A stretch of DNA of 64,000 bases, taken from positions 1,984,001 through 2,048,000 of the forward strand of contig NZ_CP026377.1 in NCBI RefSeq assembly GCF_002953195.1, read 5' to 3'. This stretch comes from Mixta gaviniae. Its GTDB lineage: Bacteria; Pseudomonadota; Gammaproteobacteria; Enterobacterales; Enterobacteriaceae. Under the pieces are notes generated by a model that saw only the letters and a list, made by a program, of their open reading frames with translations, did no database searches and was not told the DNA's origin. The position numbers and the translations under genes are program-made. Positions 19,191 through 27,058 of the stretch are shown one piece after another; positions within the stretch are counted from its first letter, which is position 1; each line of letters starts with the position of its first letter.

Positions 19191-20294
19191 TTACAGCATA
19201 ATCGTCATCAGATAGCCGACAAACAGCGCCAGATGGGCCGCGCCGTTCAGCACATTCGTGCGGCCGGTGGAGAAGGAGATATTACACAGGATCAGCACCG
19301 CGCCCATCACCACCATATGCGGCGGTTCCAGGCCGAAAATCAGCTCCTGGCCGGTCAGCGCGGCGATCAGCGTCACCGTCGGCACGGTGAGCGAGATGGT
19401 GGCCAGCACCGAACCGAAAAAGAGGTTCATCGCGCGCTGCACCTGATTAGCCAGCACGGCTTTAATCGCGCCCAGGCCTTCCGGCGACAGGATCAGCAGC
19501 GCCACCAGGAAGCCGGTGAACTGCTGCGGCGCATTCAGCTCGGTCAGCAGATGCTCCAGCGGGCCGGCGTTCATTTTGGTTACGCTAATGACCGCCACCA
19601 GATGCACCAGCAGCCAGAATGTGTGCCACAGGCTGCTGTGCGCCGACGGCTTGCCGTGATGCGGATCGCCATCGTCGCTGTCATCCTCATGCTCATAGAC
19701 GAACAGGCTCTGGTGCGTTTTGGTCTGGATCAGCAGAAACACGCCATACATCGCCGCGGAAATGGCGGAAATCATCAGCGCCTGGGGGGTGGTGAAGTTG
19801 CCGTTCGGCAGCGCGTTGGGAAATACCAGCACCAGAATCGCCAGCGGGAAAATGGCGATCAGATACTGCTTTACCCCGGCGAGATTGACATACTGCGTGG
19901 CGAATTTGCGTCCGCCCAGCAGCAGCGCAAAGCCGACCAGGCCGGAGGTCACGATCATGATGATAGAGTAGAGGGTATCGCGCATCAGCGCCGGCGCCGC
20001 GCCGCCGGTTGCCATCAGCGCGGAGATCAGGCTGACTTCCAGGATCACTACCGACAAACTTAAAATCAGCGAGCCGTAAGGTTCTCCCAGCCGGTGCGCC
20101 AGTACGTCAGCATGGCGAACCACGCTAAAGGCGCTGCTGAGAATGCCGACCAGTGCCAGCAGGTTGATGGCGACCACCAGCGGCATGGAGGTTGCATCGC
20201 CGTACAGCCAGAGAACGGCCAGCGCAGCGAGCGGAAAAAAAAGCGAGTATTCGGTATGGCGGGTTTTTTTGCTGTCATGCGTCCCCATAGGCAA
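19191..20294 (-). CDS. chaA: Calcium/sodium-proton antiporter ChaA
   Basis: ChaA is an inner-membrane CaCA-superfamily exchanger that expels Ca2+, Na+ and K+ against protons at alkaline pH. The protein is 367 residues with about eleven helices. The two alpha-repeat motifs are visible: SLSVVILEVSLISALMATGG in the first half and LLILSPEGLGAIKAVLANQV in the second, each with its acidic ion-binding residue. An acidic/His cytosolic loop (EHEDDSDDGDPHHGKP) separates them. ATG at 20288 is an alternative start. chaB and chaC lie divergently next door, as in E. coli. Confidence 0.96.
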   Translation of the reverse strand: MPMGTHDSKKTRHTEYSLFFPLAALAVLWLYGDATSMPLVVAINLLALVGILSSAFSVVRHADVLAHRLGEPYGSLILSLSVVILEVSLISALMATGGAAPALMRDTLYSIIMIVTSGLVGFALLLGGRKFATQYVNLAGVKQYLIAIFPLAILVLVFPNALPNGNFTTPQALMISAISAAMYGVFLLIQTKTHQSLFVYEHEDDSDDGDPHHGKPSAHSSLWHTFWLLVHLVAVISVTKMNAGPLEHLLTELNAPQQFTGFLVALLILSPEGLGAIKAVLANQVQRAMNLFFGSVLATISLTVPTVTLIAALTGQELIFGLEPPHMVVMGAVLILCNISFSTGRTNVLNGAAHLALFVGYLMTIML

Positions 20295-20678
20295 CGTTCT
20301 CCTGTCTGTGTCAGTACATGCCTCATTACAGAAACCCCAGTGTGGGTCTCTAAAGATTAAGCGCTGCTGGCCTTTTCACCAGCGGACACAGTTTAGCCAG
20401 CTGACACAAATTCGCATGTTATTTTACTTTTTTTTACCTCATGGAGGGAAAGTGGCGGCAGGGCGTTATAAACGCAGTAAATAGATTAAATATTATTATT
20501 ATCAATAAGTTAATTTTAACGTTTCATCAATAAATAGCGACTTTCCTTGCGCTTTTGCGTGAGATAAGCCTCTTTTTCTGCGGGGGTTTTACCGCTTTCG
20601 CGCTCTGTTGTGCGCTTATCACACTGGAAAAATGCCCACGCTGAGCCACACTTAAGCTGTACGCAAAAAGGAGGAAAT
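20295..20678. other. chaA/chaB divergent intergenic region
   Basis: About 380 AT-rich bases separate the two divergent starts. They must carry both promoters. I see no confident operator, small RNA or repeat. Confidence 0.4.
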
Positions 20679-20909
20679 ATGCCTTATAACGATCGCAGTT
20701 CACTGCCCGACAACGTGACCAATGTGTTACCGGCGCACGCGCAGGATATCTATCTGGCGGCATTCAACAGCGCCTGGGATGAGTATCAGGATAAGAAAGA
20801 GCGTCGGGGCGACGAGTCGCGGGAAGAGGTGGCGCACAAAGTCGCCTGGGCGGCGGTGAAAAGTAAATATGAAAAGGGTGACGACGATAAATGGCATCCT
20901 AAAAAGTAA
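20679..20909 (+). CDS. chaB: ChaB family cation-transport regulator
   Basis: This small, charged 76-residue cytosolic protein starts MPYNDRSSLPDNVTNVLPAH, followed by the family core YLAAFNSAWDEYQDK and a lysine-rich tail. The ATG at 20679 has a strong AAAGGAGG ribosome site; an upstream in-frame ATG at 20610 would add an unconserved leader. ChaB is a proposed regulator of ChaA, but its mechanism is not established. It is divergent from chaA and 295 bp upstream of chaC. Confidence 0.95.
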   Translation: MPYNDRSSLPDNVTNVLPAHAQDIYLAAFNSAWDEYQDKKERRGDESREEVAHKVAWAAVKSKYEKGDDDKWHPKK

Positions 20910-21011
20910 CCCGCCATGCCGGGCGCGTCGCCATTGCAGCAGAGGCGTCCGGCAGCGTGCGGTAACAATCGTGAGCCCGCGCATTTTCTGCAAAAATTTC
21001 CCTTAAATCCC

Positions 21012-21038
21012 TCAAGAGTTGCCCTGAACCGCCGATGC
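21012..21038 (+). promoter_or_regulatory. Candidate sigma-28 (FliA) promoter upstream of chaC
   Basis: TCAAGAGT, an 11-base spacer and GCCGATGC resemble the FliA consensus (TCAAGT/TAAAGT, N11, GCCGATAA). It points towards chaC, whose start is about 165 bp away. No flagellar gene is nearby, so this may be chance or drive a small transcript. Confidence 0.3.
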
Positions 21039-21204
21039 TTTTTATAGCACCATTTTCTTTCGTGACCGGTCTCACACTTGAAGCCGAAGGCAGAAATGAA
21101 TAAGGTCATTAGACGTTAGCGAAACGACGGGCGCGCCAGAGGGCTGGCGGCGGAACATCGCCTGGTCGTCACCGGGATGCGGTGAAGCGGTTGAGGAGGC
21201 TGAG

Positions 21205-21882
21205 TTGTTAACACGTGAATTCTTATTAAAAGCAGACTGCAAAACCGCTTTTGGCGAAATTGAAGCGTCATTGTTATGGACCTGCGAGCAGCGCGCGGCA
21301 TCGCTGGCGGCGACGCTGGCCTGCCGGCCGGATAACAGTCCGGTGTGGATTTTTGGTTATGGTTCCCTGATGTGGAATCCGGTATTCGAAGCGGAGGAAG
21401 TTGCCGCCGCCACGCTGCCGGGCTGGCATCGCGCCTTCTGCCTGCGCCTGACGGTAGGGCGCGGCACGGCGCAGCAGCCGGGACGTATGCTGGCGTTGAA
21501 AGAGGGCGGCAGCACCACCGGACTCGCGTTTCGTCTGCCGGACGAACGGCTGCATGAGGAGCTGGAGCTGCTGTGGAAGCGCGAAATGGTCACCGGTTGC
21601 TATCTGCCCAGCTGGCGCGAGTTGCGGCTCAGCGACGGCCGTCAGGTCACGGCGCTGGTGTTTGTGATGGATCCGCGCCATCCGCTCTATGAGTCAGATA
21701 CCTGTTCCCGCACTATCGCGCCGCTGATCGCGCGCGCCAGCGGGCCGCTCGGCACCAACGCGCAGTATCTCTTTTCGCTGGCGCAGGAGCTGAACCAACG
21801 CGGCATGGAAGATGCGGCGCTGACCGACCTGGCGCAGCAGGTGCGCGAGCTGCAGGTTTGTCATCATCATCTGCAGGGCTAA
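21205..21882 (+). CDS. chaC: Glutathione-specific gamma-glutamylcyclotransferase ChaC
   Basis: ChaC cleaves glutathione to 5-oxoproline and Cys-Gly. The 225-residue protein has the substrate-binding loop VWIFGYGSLMWNP (about residues 47-59) and the catalytic glutamate region around ELLWKREMVTGCYLPSW. The best start is TTG at 21205, which gives LTREFLLKADCKTAFGEIE, aligned with the E. coli N-terminus, with a GAGGAGG ribosome site seven bases upstream. In E. coli ychN follows; here the next gene is a convergent T6SS-type kinase, marking a synteny break. Confidence 0.93.
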   Translation: MLTREFLLKADCKTAFGEIEASLLWTCEQRAASLAATLACRPDNSPVWIFGYGSLMWNPVFEAEEVAAATLPGWHRAFCLRLTVGRGTAQQPGRMLALKEGGSTTGLAFRLPDERLHEELELLWKREMVTGCYLPSWRELRLSDGRQVTALVFVMDPRHPLYESDTCSRTIAPLIARASGPLGTNAQYLFSLAQELNQRGMEDAALTDLAQQVRELQVCHHHLQG

Positions 21883-21883
21883 G

Positions 21884-21910
21884 AAAAACGCCGCCTCTAA
21901 GGGGCGGCGT
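21884..21910 (-). terminator. Intrinsic terminator of the reduced T6SS operon
   Basis: ACGCCGCC and GGCGGCGT form an 8-bp stem. On the minus strand it is followed by TTTTTC. It lies between the convergent chaC and kinase genes and immediately follows the chaC stop. Confidence 0.8.
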
Positions 21911-21914
21911 ATCA

Positions 21915-23351
21915 TTACTTATCGCTGCGCGGCGGGTTGATAAGCCAGGTGCCGGCGCGATTGATCTCCAGCTGCTGGATATGGACGCCATCCTGCTGCT
22001 GGACTTCGATGCGATAGTTCCCGGCGGCCAGGTTCAGCGCTGCATAGCCATTATTGCTCGGCTTCACATCCAGCGTCTCTCCGTTCAGCTTCACCGTTTC
22101 ACTGCTGCGCAGGCGCAGATAGACCGTCGCCAGCGTTGGGCCGTTGCCCTGCGGCGGGGCGCTCTGCGCCGCGCTTGTCCCGGCTGCGGTGGCGGCGGGC
22201 TGGGTCTGCTCGTCGCCGCCGTTGAGCAGCGCGGCGATAGCGATCACCGCCAGCAGGGCGCCGCCGCTCAGCAGCACCAGCGGAAGCGAAAGCCGGCGCG
22301 GCGCGCGCGTGGTCAGCGGATCGGCGCTGGCGGCGCCATGGTTAATCGCCAGCACCACCGGTTCCGGCGTCGCCTCAATCGGTTCCGGCTCCGGCGCTTT
22401 CTCCTGCACCGGGCTGACAGCGCTCACCAGCTCCTGTACATCGCTAACCGGCAGCGAAATCAGCGTCGCCAGCTCGTCGACAGATTGCGGACGTTCGGCG
22501 GGCTTCATGCGCAGCGCGCGATCCACCGCATGCAGCAGCGACAGCGAGTAGCCGGCGGGCTGGCGCTGCGCCAGCGGCTGGTAGTGATCTTCAATGCAGC
22601 GCACTACGCTGGCCGGCGGCGGGCTGCCGGTGATCAGCGTATGCAATACCGCGCCGAGGGCGTAGATATCGGTCCACGGGCCCTGTTCGCTGTCGGTCTC
22701 TTCGCTGTACTGCTCAATCGGCGCGTAGCCCGGCTTCAGCATAATCTCCGTTTCGTCAGAGAGGTTGCCGATCTCCTTGCGCGCTGAGCCGAAATCGAGC
22801 AGCACCGGCAGCTGGTTATCCTGAATCTGGATATTATCGAGCGCGATGTCGCGATGCAGGTAGCCCGCCTGATGAATGGTGCTGATGGCGCCGAACAGCG
22901 GCGGCAGCAATTGACGGATCCACGCCTCGTTGATGGTCTCAGGATGCTGCTGCTGCCACGCCTTCAGCGACATGCCGCTGTACCAGAGCGTGCCCATATA
23001 GGCGGTGCCGTTCTCCTCCCAGAAGCGCAGCACGTGCAGCAGGCCGGGATGGTTGAAGCGCGCCAGCAGGCGCGCCTCCTGAATAAAGCTGCTCAGCCCG
23101 GCGTTAAACAGCCTGCCGAAGCGTTCGCTGCGCAGCCCCAGCGAGAGATCGTCATTACGTATCGCCAGCGAAGCGGGCATATACTCTTTAATGGCGATGG
23201 TGCGTTCCAGCAGATGATCCCAGGCGCGGTAGACAATGCCGAAGCCGCCGCCGCCAATCACATCCTTGATTTCAAATTCATTGAACCGGTGGCCCGCCGG
23301 CAGGGCGCCAACCACCATATTCTGTTCTTCGTTTGCCGACATAGTTGCCAC
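21915..23351 (-). CDS. PpkA-like membrane serine/threonine protein kinase (T6SS-associated)
   Basis: A 478-residue Hanks-type kinase with complete catalytic motifs: glycine loop GGGGFG (33-38), VAIK-type lysine K55, HRD at 166-168 with N173, and DFG at 186-188. After a linker rich in E/P/A comes a single transmembrane helix (about residues 347-367) and a periplasmic domain of about 110 residues ending in GTWLINPPRSDK. This topology matches PpkA kinases of the threonine-phosphorylation pathway that activates T6SS through Fha. It is the last gene of the eight-gene operon. The partner phosphatase and FHA protein are encoded upstream. Confidence 0.92.
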   Translation of the reverse strand: MATMSANEEQNMVVGALPAGHRFNEFEIKDVIGGGGFGIVYRAWDHLLERTIAIKEYMPASLAIRNDDLSLGLRSERFGRLFNAGLSSFIQEARLLARFNHPGLLHVLRFWEENGTAYMGTLWYSGMSLKAWQQQHPETINEAWIRQLLPPLFGAISTIHQAGYLHRDIALDNIQIQDNQLPVLLDFGSARKEIGNLSDETEIMLKPGYAPIEQYSEETDSEQGPWTDIYALGAVLHTLITGSPPPASVVRCIEDHYQPLAQRQPAGYSLSLLHAVDRALRMKPAERPQSVDELATLISLPVSDVQELVSAVSPVQEKAPEPEPIEATPEPVVLAINHGAASADPLTTRAPRRLSLPLVLLSGGALLAVIAIAALLNGGDEQTQPAATAAGTSAAQSAPPQGNGPTLATVYLRLRSSETVKLNGETLDVKPSNNGYAALNLAAGNYRIEVQQQDGVHIQQLEINRAGTWLINPPRSDK

Positions 23352-23396
23352 TCTCTGAGCGTTTACGGCCTGTTTACTGCAGGCGCGCGCCTGCGT

Positions 23397-24347
23397 TTAA
23401 TTTAAGGTGCGGTAAGCGCCGATCGCCGGATCGGCGAGATCGGGATGCAGCGCATCCACCAGCATCACGGTGATTTTCTGGCTGGCCGGCAGCTGGCTCG
23501 CCCAGGCTTTGCGCGCCGCCTTCACGCGTTCTCGTACCGCGCTCAGATCCTGCGCCGCGCTTTTATCCATCTGTACCAGCAGTACGCCGTTGAAACGCCA
23601 GAGGTGCAGCTGGTTATCGAACGGCAGCAGCAGCCAGCTCGCTTCCGCGTTCTCTTTGGCGATCACCATGCGCTGATTATTAATGCTGACCACGCTCAGC
23701 GTTTTGTCGTTGGTCGTCAGTCCGGTCAGGGGATAGCCCTGCCAGAAATTCACCGCTACCGGCTGGCTCTTGCCGTTGTTGACCAGCGTCAGCTCGCTGG
23801 CGCCTTCCAGCCAGCCTTCAGTCGAACAGGTCAGATCGCGGTTATCGGGAATAAACAGCGACTGGCCGTCATCATCCCACCAGGTGCGGAAATGGCAGCC
23901 GCCTGGCAGTTCGAAGTGCTGCAGCGGCTCGCTGTTGGCGGGGCGCGACAGATCGAGCGGCGCCGCGTTGCCGGCGTTCGCCGCCGCGGTAGCGTCGGCG
24001 GTCACCACCGGCCGCCAGTTTTGCGCTTTCACTGCGGTGCCGCTGGCGAGCGAGGCGCCCGACTTATCGGTCATCTCCCACGGCAGCTCCTGCAATTTTC
24101 CGCACTGATTGGCAAGCAGGGTACCGACGCGCGGTAAAAAAGTCGTTAACACATCAGAAGCTTTGCTTTCGCCGGAAACAATGCGCAGGTGCAGCGTATC
24201 CTGACACCAGTCCTGCGGGTCGTTGCTGGCGACATTATCGATAAACACCTCCAGCGCCATGCTGGGGGAGTAGACCACGCGATAGTTCTCCGCGCTGGCG
24301 GCGGAGGCCATCAAAAGCGTGATAACGCCGGACAACCAGTATTTCAT
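23397..24347 (-). CDS. Uncharacterised exported protein of the reduced T6SS operon
   Basis: 316 residues with a clear Sec signal (MKYWLSGVITLLMASAASA, cleavage before ENYR). The mature protein is predicted periplasmic, with several cysteines (in the QDWCQDTLHL, NQCGKLQEL, PGGCHFRTWW and DLTCSTEGWL segments) that could form two disulfides. No recognised catalytic motif is visible. It lies between the PP2C phosphatase (14 bp gap) and the kinase (45 bp gap), so it may sense or bind the kinase's periplasmic domain. That role is inference. Confidence 0.75.
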   Translation of the reverse strand: MKYWLSGVITLLMASAASAENYRVVYSPSMALEVFIDNVASNDPQDWCQDTLHLRIVSGESKASDVLTTFLPRVGTLLANQCGKLQELPWEMTDKSGASLASGTAVKAQNWRPVVTADATAAANAGNAAPLDLSRPANSEPLQHFELPGGCHFRTWWDDDGQSLFIPDNRDLTCSTEGWLEGASELTLVNNGKSQPVAVNFWQGYPLTGLTTNDKTLSVVSINNQRMVIAKENAEASWLLLPFDNQLHLWRFNGVLLVQMDKSAAQDLSAVRERVKAARKAWASQLPASQKITVMLVDALHPDLADPAIGAYRTLN

Positions 24348-24361
24348 AACGTTCCTTGATG

Positions 24362-25138
24362 TTAACCGCGAGGCGGCAGCAAGCGTGCCGAATCAGCCAG
24401 TGACTGTAATAAAGTGGTTTCCTGAGGCGAGCCGATCCAGATAGCCACGGCGCTCAGGTTATCGTTTTTGCGCGTCCGGTCGACGGCCTGCTGCATCAGC
24501 GTCAGCCACTCTTCGCAGCTGTTCACCATGCGCAGCGCCTGTTCCATCTCGGCAATGGCCAGATGCAGCCAGAAACCGTCGCTGCAGACCAGAAACGCAT
24601 CGCCATCCTCCAGCGCGACCACCTCGCTATAGCTGGCCTCGCGCATCGTTTCGGCGCCCAGCGCATTATAAAGTAAATTACTGTTAATGCCGGTATTTTC
24701 ATACCCGGCATCCTTCATACGCTGCGCCAGGCTGTGGTCGCGCGTCACCTGTTTCAGGTAGCCGCGACGGAAGTGATAAATACGGCTATCGCCCGCGTGC
24801 GCCCACCAGGCAAGCTGCTGCTCGCGGTCGATAAACAGCGCCGCGAGGGTAGTACTCATACGCTGCAGTTTCGGATTAATCTGCTGCGCTTCGCGGATGG
24901 CGCGATCGCTTTTCTCAATCGCCAGACGGCTCTCATCGGCGCTGAAGCGGTCGGCGGCGGCCATGGCGTCCAGCAGGGTGTCGCAGGCGATGTGCGCCGC
25001 CTGTTCACCGCCGGGCAGGCCCGCCACGCCGTCGCACACCACAAAGCAGGCATTCCGGTCGGTCAGGCTGTGTCCCACCCGGTCCTGATTATTGCTGCGC
25101 TCGCCCTGTTGCGAGGTAATGGCAAAGGCGATATTCAT
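24362..25138 (-). CDS. PP2C-type serine/threonine phosphatase (PppA-like)
   Basis: A 258-residue cytosolic phosphatase with the PPM/PP2C metal and phosphate motifs in order: RSNNQDRVGHS (about 15-25), VVCDGVAGLPGG (about 33-44), WWAHAGDSRIYHFR (about 115-128), CSDGFW (about 188-193) and KNDNLSAV near the C-terminus. In T6SS loci PppA removes the phosphate placed on Fha by PpkA. Its start overlaps the fha stop by four bases, so the two are co-translated. Confidence 0.93.
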   Translation of the reverse strand: MNIAFAITSQQGERSNNQDRVGHSLTDRNACFVVCDGVAGLPGGEQAAHIACDTLLDAMAAADRFSADESRLAIEKSDRAIREAQQINPKLQRMSTTLAALFIDREQQLAWWAHAGDSRIYHFRRGYLKQVTRDHSLAQRMKDAGYENTGINSNLLYNALGAETMREASYSEVVALEDGDAFLVCSDGFWLHLAIAEMEQALRMVNSCEEWLTLMQQAVDRTRKNDNLSAVAIWIGSPQETTLLQSLADSARLLPPRG

Positions 25139-26322
25139 TCGTTATCCATCCGCATTTGAGAATCTTTATACTGGTTTACTTCCATATCATAGGCGTGCAG
25201 AAAGGCTTCGCCGAACAGGGAATGGAAATCGTCCTCCAGCTCGCCGGCGGTGCGCTGATAGCTGCGCATAAAGTAGTCCCACAGCGCCGCCTTGCGGTGC
25301 GGGGTAAAGCGCATCTTCGGCAGCTGGCCGTCCTGACGCGCGTTCTCCTCCAGCCGCTGCGGATTAAAGGATTGCAGCATCGCGGCGATGATGGCGCGGA
25401 TGCCGGCGATCATGCCCAGCTGGTGCGCCTGTAGATCGACCAGCGCATCGCGCACCGCCTGCTCCGGCTGCATAAAACCGGGCATCTGGCTCTGGTACAT
25501 CTGCATCAGCACCGTTTTGCCGGAGGGCAGGATTTTAAACGGGTTGTTCGCCTCGTTCAGGATCATGGTCATCTCCGCCTTGACCCCGCGCTTCAGAATC
25601 GATCGGGAGGAGAGCAGCGCCACGGTGCCCTGCGAAAACAGGCTGAGCATGCGCCCTGTCATGCGCATCTGCTCTTCGGTCAGGCCTTCATTGCCGTGAT
25701 TATCCAGCCCCATGCCGTCCAGCAGCGCGCGGATCAGCTTTTCATCGCTGCAGGGAGCCTGCTGCTCATGTCGTTCCGCGCGCTCGGCCCGTTCGCCGCG
25801 ATCGCGCGGCAGCGGGTCGATATCCAGCCGCGCGCCGCTGTGGGCGCCGGCGCGTCCGGCGGCGCTTTCCGTCGGCGACGGTTCCAGCGTGGTAGTGGCG
25901 ACCGGCGTCGCCTCGTGCTGCAGAATGCCAAGCGGATCGCCGGAGAGGCTCTGCTGCTGCTGAAACAGCGCCAGCGGATCGAGGCTGCTGGCGAGGTTTT
26001 CGCTGACCGTCTCATGCTGCGGATCCTTAACCTCAATCTGATAATCGCCGATGGTCAGCCGGTCGCCATGATGCAGCGTTACCTGGCAGTCGCGCTCCAG
26101 CGGCTGGCCGTTCAGCACCACCGTGGTGACGCTGCCGCGATTGGTGAGCCGGCATTCGCCCTGTGCGGAGACATGCACTACCGCCTGCAGGCGCGAGATG
26201 GCCCGCGCTTCGTCCGGCAGCACCAGATCGTTATCCTGACTGCGGCCAATGGTGCCGCCCGGCGGTAAAAAATCGACTGTCTGCGCGGGCACGCCTGTCT
26301 GTTGCACAATGGTAAATCGCAT
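25135..26322 (-). CDS. tagH: T6SS-associated FHA-domain protein TagH/Fha
   Basis: 395 residues. The N-terminal FHA domain binds phosphothreonine: GGTIGRSQDNDLVLPDEARA with the conserved Arg/Ser, then RLQAVVHV and LTNRG-NG-like strands, to about residue 95. A Gln/Pro/Arg-rich linker follows. The C-terminal 200 residues match the type VI FHA-associated domain (ALLDGMGL; SLFSQGTVALLSSRSILK; NPFKILPS; SLFGEAFLHAYD). In known systems phosphorylated Fha licenses assembly through TssL/TssM. Here the partner kinase, phosphatase and TagF are all in the same operon. Confidence 0.93.
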   Translation of the reverse strand: MRFTIVQQTGVPAQTVDFLPPGGTIGRSQDNDLVLPDEARAISRLQAVVHVSAQGECRLTNRGSVTTVVLNGQPLERDCQVTLHHGDRLTIGDYQIEVKDPQHETVSENLASSLDPLALFQQQQSLSGDPLGILQHEATPVATTTLEPSPTESAAGRAGAHSGARLDIDPLPRDRGERAERAERHEQQAPCSDEKLIRALLDGMGLDNHGNEGLTEEQMRMTGRMLSLFSQGTVALLSSRSILKRGVKAEMTMILNEANNPFKILPSGKTVLMQMYQSQMPGFMQPEQAVRDALVDLQAHQLGMIAGIRAIIAAMLQSFNPQRLEENARQDGQLPKMRFTPHRKAALWDYFMRSYQRTAGELEDDFHSLFGEAFLHAYDMEVNQYKDSQMRMDNE

Positions 26323-26357
26323 GATGGTTCCTGCATCAAAAGTCGGGACAAAAAGCG

Positions 26358-27053
26358 CTACTCAAACATCGGAGGATAAAGGCCGTTACGCCCCGGCTGC
26401 GCGCCGGCCGCCGGGTTAAACAGCAGGGAAAACAGCTGCGCGTTCAGGATGCCGCTGTGCTTGTGGGTGGCGTGTGGGAAACCGTCGCTGCGGTTGCTCC
26501 ACCAGTAGCTGATAAAGTGCTGCGGATTAAAACGATCGGCCACCTCGCGCCAGCTCAGGGTACAGGGCAGATCCTGATAGCCGATCACATCCATAATCGC
26601 CGAGCGCGCCTTTTCCGGCGTCGGCAGCGGTGCCAGCGCCAGCAGGTTCTGCTCCAGCGTGTCGACCGCCAGCGGTTCGCGCACCGCCTGCAGCAGGCAG
26701 GCGCCCAGCTGACGATACCAGTCGCCGGCGATAATCAACTGCGCCGGGTGCCACTGTTCAGGCGTAAAGGTTTGCACCGCCACCAGCGGCCAGATGCGGC
26801 CGACGCGATCGCGCGAGGGGAGCAGACAGCCCATCTGGATACGCTGAAAGCCGGGCGTCACCGGGATAACGAAATTCCAAACCGGCGCGCGCAGAAAGGC
26901 GTCCGCGGCGGCGCTTTGCTGATGCCACTGCGTCACGCCCTGCTGAAACCAGTTAGACCAGCCGGTGACCAGGCTTTCCGCCAGCCGCCGTTGCAGGAAA
27001 TCGCCGGTGACCGGTAGTTTGCCATACCAGCCCGGCGCGAATTTCTGCGCCAT
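26358..27053 (-). CDS. tagF: T6SS accessory protein TagF
   Basis: A 231-residue cytosolic protein of the TagF (DUF2094) family, with the signature start GWYGKLPVTGDFLQRRL and then SNWFQQGV. In Pseudomonas TagF represses H1-T6SS post-translationally, at the level of Fha. It follows tssM after five bases. Its presence with PpkA, PppA and Fha gives this locus a complete post-translational switch without the injection machine. Confidence 0.93.
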   Translation of the reverse strand: MAQKFAPGWYGKLPVTGDFLQRRLAESLVTGWSNWFQQGVTQWHQQSAAADAFLRAPVWNFVIPVTPGFQRIQMGCLLPSRDRVGRIWPLVAVQTFTPEQWHPAQLIIAGDWYRQLGACLLQAVREPLAVDTLEQNLLALAPLPTPEKARSAIMDVIGYQDLPCTLSWREVADRFNPQHFISYWWSNRSDGFPHATHKHSGILNAQLFSLLFNPAAGAQPGRNGLYPPMFE

Positions 27054-27058
27054 AACAG

